Shown: positions 5,887 through 8,302 of the stretch, one piece after another | Layout of the letters: each line of letters begins with the position of its first letter | How positions within the stretch are numbered: the stretch's first letter is position 1 | NCBI GenBank assembly: GCA_964551295.1 | Contig: CAZKDJ010000182.1 | Location: forward strand, 1 to 8,302 | Direction: 5' to 3' | Source of the DNA: JAFGED01 sp964551295 | GTDB taxonomy: Bacteria; Chloroflexota; Anaerolineae; B4-G1 | DNA length: 8,302 bases | The notes under the pieces: generated by a model | Databases searched by the model: none | The model's input: the letters and a program-made list of their open reading frames with translations, nothing else | What the model was told of the DNA's origin: nothing | Position numbers and translations under genes: made by a program

Positions 5887-5982
5887 CGTGGAGTACCTGT
5901 AGGACAATTTGCCAAATTGTCCTACGCGACATCGAGTGTCGAATGGTTGAGATGGGCGGTTGGGGTGTGACTTTGAGTCCGG
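5867..5982 (+). repeat. 116-bp direct repeat, copy 2
   Basis: Aligns with 5359-5474. Its first 20 bases are coding and supply the last residues and TAG stop of the DUF2283 relic. Ten extra bases on the left (5857-5866) match copy 3 but only weakly match copy 1. Confidence 0.85.
5899..5925. repeat. Perfect palindrome, 13-bp arms with a 1-base centre
   Basis: Arms 5899-5911 and 5913-5925, with core AGGACAATTTG-C-CAAATTGTCCT. It is the sister of the palindrome at 5389-5419; A5901/T5923 replaces G/C and keeps symmetry. Confidence 0.85.
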
Positions 5983-5986
5983 AGAC

Positions 5987-6021
5987 GAGAGCACGTATGC
6001 GACGGCTGGAGCCTAGCGTGG
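5987..6021 (+). repeat. 35-bp direct repeat, partial copy 3
   Basis: Identical to 5857-5891 over 35 bases (starts GAGAGCACGTATGCGACGG), 130 bp further on. It carries no palindrome. It ends 36 bp before the start of the 93-aa gene, so it may mark the edge of an inserted or deleted segment. Confidence 0.85.
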
Positions 6022-6057
6022 GGCAGATGATGGGGAGAAAAGAGGGTTTGTAGAGAT

Positions 6058-6339
6058 ATGGCGTTGCGGTTGCCTTACGTATGGGATTATGATGTCGATG
6101 AGGCCCAGTTCCGCGACATTGTAGCAGGGCGCCTGACGCTTGGCCGGCTGGACCGGGTTTGGGCAGTTGTGCGGTTGTTGGAATATGCGCCCTACGCCGA
6201 CATCGTGCGACTGCTCGGATACCGTGTCTTGGTGAAAGAGTGGCCCAGGTGGCGCGACCGAATTCGTTCTCAAAGCCGGAAGCGGGGGTTCGATTTCCTG
6301 GCGTCTTGGCTCCCCCGGCATCATCCAGAGTTGTTATAG
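6058..6339 (+). CDS. 93-aa protein preceding an AbiEii-type gene, putative antitoxin
   Basis: The ATG has only a weak purine stretch upstream (GTAGAGAT). The protein starts RLPYVWDYDVDEAQFRDIV, continues with GRLTLGRLDRVWAVVRLLEY and ends FDFLASWLPRHHPELL, rich in Trp, Arg and aromatic residues. The WDYD start, compact helices and place directly before a nucleotidyltransferase (9-bp gap) match small proteins that sit upstream of AbiEii-like toxins in place of AbiEi, some carried in databases under DUF6922-like labels; I cannot confirm the family. An antitoxin role is inferred only from context. The gene looks intact although its partner is broken. Confidence 0.75.
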   Translation: MALRLPYVWDYDVDEAQFRDIVAGRLTLGRLDRVWAVVRLLEYAPYADIVRLLGYRVLVKEWPRWRDRIRSQSRKRGFDFLASWLPRHHPELL

Positions 6340-6348
6340 GTTGGCTTG

Positions 6349-6834
6349 ATGGATCACGCGTTCTATTTTGACACGCTGTACCCTTTTCAGAATCAGGTTT
6401 TGCAGACTCTGAATGGGCTGGAGACAGGCTTCTATCTCAGCGGTGGCACGGCGGCTTCGCGAGCCTATCTCAACCACCGTTTTTCAGATGATCTAGATTT
6501 GTTTGTGGATGACGACGAGCGCTTTGGACTCTGGGCGGCAAGGGCGATTCAAGGATTGTTGGGACAGGCTCAGTGGCATAGCCAGGTCTTGTTGCAGGAA
6601 GAGCGTTTCGTGCGCCTGGTATTGTCGGAAGGCGAGACGCTACTCAAGGTTGAGATGATCAACGACGTGCCAGCGCGTGTGGGGCAGGTCCGGCAGCATC
6701 CCGTTTTTGGGCGCATAGATAGCCCAGAGAACATACTTGCCAACAAGGTCACGGCGCTGATAGATCGCGAGGAGCCCAACGATTTATCATCTTTGGGAGT
6801 TACGTCACCGCCAAGCCGGAGCCAAACGACGTAG
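6349..6834 (+). pseudogene. AbiEii/AbiGii-type nucleotidyltransferase, 3' part replaced
   Basis: The family transfers nucleotides to RNA or protein targets and acts as the toxin of type IV abortive-infection systems. Visible are LSGGTAASRAYLNHR (30-44) with Gly-Gly-Thr, then FSDDLDLF with the metal-binding D48-x-D50, KVEMI with Glu102, and NKVTALIDREEPND (132-145) ahead of the expected KDLxD segment. From about residue 146 the sequence turns to SSLGVTSPPSRSQTT and stops at 6834; family members are usually about 200-250 residues, so roughly one third is gone. The nucleotides after 6780 encode a different protein in another frame. ATG 6349 was chosen over the TTG directly before it. Probably non-functional because the C-terminal half is lost, although the N-terminal catalytic motifs remain. 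Confidence 0.82.
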
Positions 6835-7052
6835 ATGTAGTTCTGGTGATGGCCGAGACCTTTCGATCGCAAGATTGTCCTATTGAAGCACGCGGGCTTT
6901 TTGATCACGCAGTGGCGCAAGCCAGATACGGAGCAAGTATCTTCTGGGTGCGACCAGGATTGCTGTTCAGCGAGAGCCTGGAGGAGTTTATCGCATCCTG
7001 GCAGATCAAGCGGGATGGTTCACAGCGGGGGATTATCGAGGTGATTCCATGA
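6783..7052 (+). pseudogene. C-terminal part of a second nucleotidyltransferase-like protein (DUF6932-like)
   Basis: In the frame +2 to AbiEii, the reading begins FIIFGSYVTAKPEPNDVDVV and ends SWQIKRDGSQRGIIEVIP. GS-x(9)-D-V-D is the Pol-beta-type nucleotidyltransferase signature, and HAVAQARYGASIFWVRP and the final QIKRDGxxRGIIEV match my memory of DUF6932-type proteins. Its own start and N-terminus are absent. It overlaps the following gene by ATGA, so this end of the original operon is intact. A start at GTG 6846 would lack the signature, so a functional product is unlikely. Confidence 0.72.
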
Positions 7053-7258
7053 TCAGTAACGATCGAGAACTAGAGGTGACGCAGGAGCGGATCGGGCGTT
7101 TTCAGCGTCGATTGGCTGACCTGCGCCAAACGGCCCGGCCTGAGGAGTTTGACGCGGTAAGCAGCGGCTATCGCTTGGAAATTGAACGGATGCAGGCCGA
7201 GGTTTTGGAGTATTTGCTTCGACCGGTGGCGATAGAAGCTGAGATGCAGCCGGCGTAG
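7049..7258 (+). CDS. 69-aa helical partner protein of the DUF6932-like gene
   Basis: The ATG overlaps the previous stop (ATGA), indicating translational coupling. The sequence, MISNDRELEVTQERIGRFQR then RLADLRQTARPEEFDAVSSG, with YRLEIERMQAEVLEYLLRP, is an amphipathic coiled-coil. Such small helical proteins regularly follow DUF6932-like genes and could be the antitoxin; this is inferred from operon position. The last residues (VAIEAEMQPA) may be affected by the junction, because epimerase copy B starts at the stop codon. With its partner beheaded the gene may have lost its translation drive. Confidence 0.72.
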   Translation: MISNDRELEVTQERIGRFQRRLADLRQTARPEEFDAVSSGYRLEIERMQAEVLEYLLRPVAIEAEMQPA

Positions 7259-7629
7259 TCTAGGGCGACGGGACGGCCATCCGCAACTATACCTACGTGG
7301 ACAATCTGGTCGAGGGCATCTATCTGCTGATGCAATCCGATCTGCATGGGTCGGTCAACGTCGGCGGGGAGCAGTACGTCACTGTGGAGGAATTGGTGCA
7401 GACGGTGATCGAGGTCTCGGGCAAGGGGATCCACGTGCAATGCGTGGAGGGACCGGTGGGGGTGCAGGCGCGGAATTTCAGCAAGGCGCGCATCCACTCG
7501 CTGGGGTGGGGGGCGAAGGTGAGCCTCAAGGAGGGGATAGAGCGTACATATCGCTGGATTGAGGCGCAGGTGAAGGCGGCGGCGGACTCGAAGAGTCCGC
7601 AGGAAGCGGGGAGGGTGCGAGAGTGGTAG
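7258..7629 (+). pseudogene. gme: GDP-mannose 3,5-epimerase-like 3' fragment (copy B)
   Basis: Reads V-stop-GDGTAIRNYTYVDNLVEGIY and continues past VQARN with FSKARIHSLGWGAKVSLKEG and IERTYRWIEAQV, the C-terminal domain that copy A lacks. Positions 7258-7476 align with 4636-4854 over 219 nt without a gap, with about 46 mismatches by hand count (near 79% identity), many at third codon positions. The Trp codon of WGDG is TAG here. No N-terminal domain precedes it, so it is a fragment of a diverged paralogue. The tail AAADSKSPQEAGRVREW includes a palindrome insertion. Its stop overlaps the start of the DUF4258 gene. Confidence 0.88.
7582..7600. repeat. Palindrome GCGGACTC-GAA-GAGTCCGC near the end of copy B
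   Basis: Perfect 8-bp arms with a 3-base centre; it encodes DSKSPQ-region residues after WIEAQV. The seven inner arm bases equal those in rlmN at 1477-1493. Confidence 0.55.
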
Positions 7630-7930
7630 ACGAGCGGGAAACGAGAATCCAGATTGCCGAGGCTGATCTGCATCCCCACTGAGAGCTCGAATGAGCCAGC
7701 GCGGTGTCACCCAGGCAGAGATTGAGCAGACTCTGAACGAGGGTTGGGGAGCCACTGATGCCAAGCCCGGGACGTTGGGGAAGACAAAGGTGTTCTCCTA
7801 TGGTGGGGCGGAGTGGGAAGGGGATTTCTACCTGGAGAAAGAAGTGACGGTGTATTACAAACAGGTCGGAGGGGAGATCATCTTGCTGACGGTCAAGGCT
7901 CGGTATGGACAAGAGTTCCCACGGAGGTAG
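7623..7930 (+). pseudogene. DUF4258 protein (toxin-like) with a one-base frameshift
   Basis: A GTG at 7623 with GGGGAGGG upstream opens MVDERETRIQIAEADLHPH and meets TGA at 7680. Adding one C (CAC-CTG instead of CAC-TG) joins this to LRARMSQRGVTQAEIEQTLN, which continues to VKARYGQEFPRR (stop 7930). The joined product would be about 102 aa, with the family's His followed by RMxxRGxTxxEIE, then KVFSYGG, EVTVYYK and ILLTVKARYG. DUF4258 resembles RelE/HicA-sized toxins, and its pairing with DUF2283 is recurrent, but the activity is not established here. From ATG 7691 alone a 79-aa product without the N-terminal His could be made. The frameshift may be a real mutation or a base error. Confidence 0.72.
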
Positions 7931-7933
7931 GCT

Positions 7934-8161
7934 ATGAAGATAGAGTATGATTCAGTTCGGGACCTCCTATATGTCTGGTTTGGTGTTCCGGGCGAGAAAG
8001 CTGCCAGGACTGAGACAGTGGCGCCCGGAGTGCATGCTGACTTCGACGGACAGGGTCGGCTGATTGGTCTCGAAGTCTTGGATGCTTCAGAGGTATTGCG
8101 ACAGAAAGTGCAGTTCGAAGTGACGCTGACGCCCTCATCTGCGGAGCAAGTGCCTGCCTGA
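7934..8161 (+). CDS. DUF2283 protein, partner of DUF4258
   Basis: The 75-aa protein opens MKIEYDSVRDLLYVWF and contains PGVHADFDGQGRLIGLEVLD, the family core (MxIxYDxxxDxLYxxF, then DxDxxGxxxGxEIxxAS). GGAGG overlaps the stop of the preceding gene, and the gap is 3 bp, so the two form a coupled pair. The order, toxin-like gene first and DUF2283 second, is the same as that inferred for the relic at 5599-5886. An antitoxin role is inferred from pairing. The gene itself seems intact; the C-terminal VTLTPSSAEQVPA tail is variable in the family. Confidence 0.85.
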   Translation: MKIEYDSVRDLLYVWFGVPGEKAARTETVAPGVHADFDGQGRLIGLEVLDASEVLRQKVQFEVTLTPSSAEQVPA

Positions 8162-8258
8162 CGAAGGGCAACAGGCGTCCATTCGTCCAGTGTCAAGGGT
8201 CGGAGAGTTGAGTGGTATGAGCAACATCGCCTGAACTGGCCGGGCGGGGTGTAGGGTG

Positions 8259-8302
8259 CATCTGCTGACGTAGTCCGATCTGCAGGGGCCGGTCAACATC
8301 GG
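8259..8302 (+). pseudogene. Third epimerase fragment (copy C), runs off the window
   Basis: Aligns with 7327-7370 in copy B with 7 differences in 44 bases by hand count. The matching frame reads HLLT-stop-SDLQGPVNI; copy B has YLLMQSDLHGSVNV. CAA has become TAG. Similarity to the left of 8259 is unclear. The stretch 8162-8258 holds nothing I recognise. Confidence 0.7.

Noticed and set aside
5359..6021. CRISPR array from the three repeats
   Set aside because: The units are long and unevenly spaced (508 and 130 bp), with a coding gene between two of them and no cas genes.
4621..7258. Intact transposon or integrase explaining the insertion
   Set aside because: No transposase, recombinase or terminal inverted repeats were found between the epimerase fragments.
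4636..7476. Diversity-generating retroelement with copies A and B as template and variable repeats
   Set aside because: Differences are not concentrated at adenines, many are synonymous third-position changes, and no reverse transcriptase is present in the window.

Overview
The window looks like a GC-rich bacterial chromosome segment, most likely from a metagenome scaffold. The mix of a NusG paralogue heading a sugar-nucleotide locus, a GDP-mannose 3,5-epimerase-like gene, and many small DUF4258/DUF2283/AbiEii-type genes resembles Chloroflexota (Anaerolineae-like) genomes. That assignment is an inference from gene style, not proof. A 10-N gap (2347-2356) and a G28/C12 run (2401-2440) show that the scaffold join near 2350-2440 is unreliable, so the two sides may not be true neighbours.

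Left block (1-2340), housekeeping genes: the 3' part of dinB (DNA polymerase IV) faces a minus-strand pair, rlmN followed by an Mth938-domain gene. The rlmN stop codon lies inside the Shine-Dalgarno region of the second gene. A short dispersed GTCATTCCGAG-type repeat separates the convergent genes.

Middle block (2441-4854), start of a glycan locus: a long gene-free leader with a good promoter and inverted repeats precedes a 72-aa protein. A NusG/RfaH/UpxY-type specialised antiterminator follows. Next is a 238-bp gap with an ops-like GGCGGAGCGTG, and then a GDP-mannose 3,5-epimerase-like gene. The epimerase is broken by an 8-bp tandem duplication (GATCCCTGGATCCCTG) and then loses its C-terminus after codon QARN.

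Right block (4855-8302), a graveyard of toxin-antitoxin-like modules between fragments of the same epimerase: a truncated minus-strand gene, a small coiled-coil protein with a strong promoter, a relic in which a DUF4258 N-terminus is fused to a DUF2283 protein whose own start codon has become AAG, and an AbiEii nucleotidyltransferase joined out of frame to a DUF6932-like nucleotidyltransferase with its small partner. Then comes a second, diverged epimerase 3' fragment (219 nt aligned without gaps to the first), a DUF4258/DUF2283 pair with a one-base frameshift, and a third epimerase fragment with an in-frame stop at the window edge. Three copies of a repeat, two carrying near-perfect palindromes with a compensatory base-pair change, flank the relic module.

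The main message is that the 3' part of a sugar-nucleotide epimerase occurs three times and is interleaved with toxin-antitoxin-like cassettes. This could be repeated recombination or cassette insertion at this gene, or assembly chimerism among paralogues; the sequence alone cannot fully separate the two.
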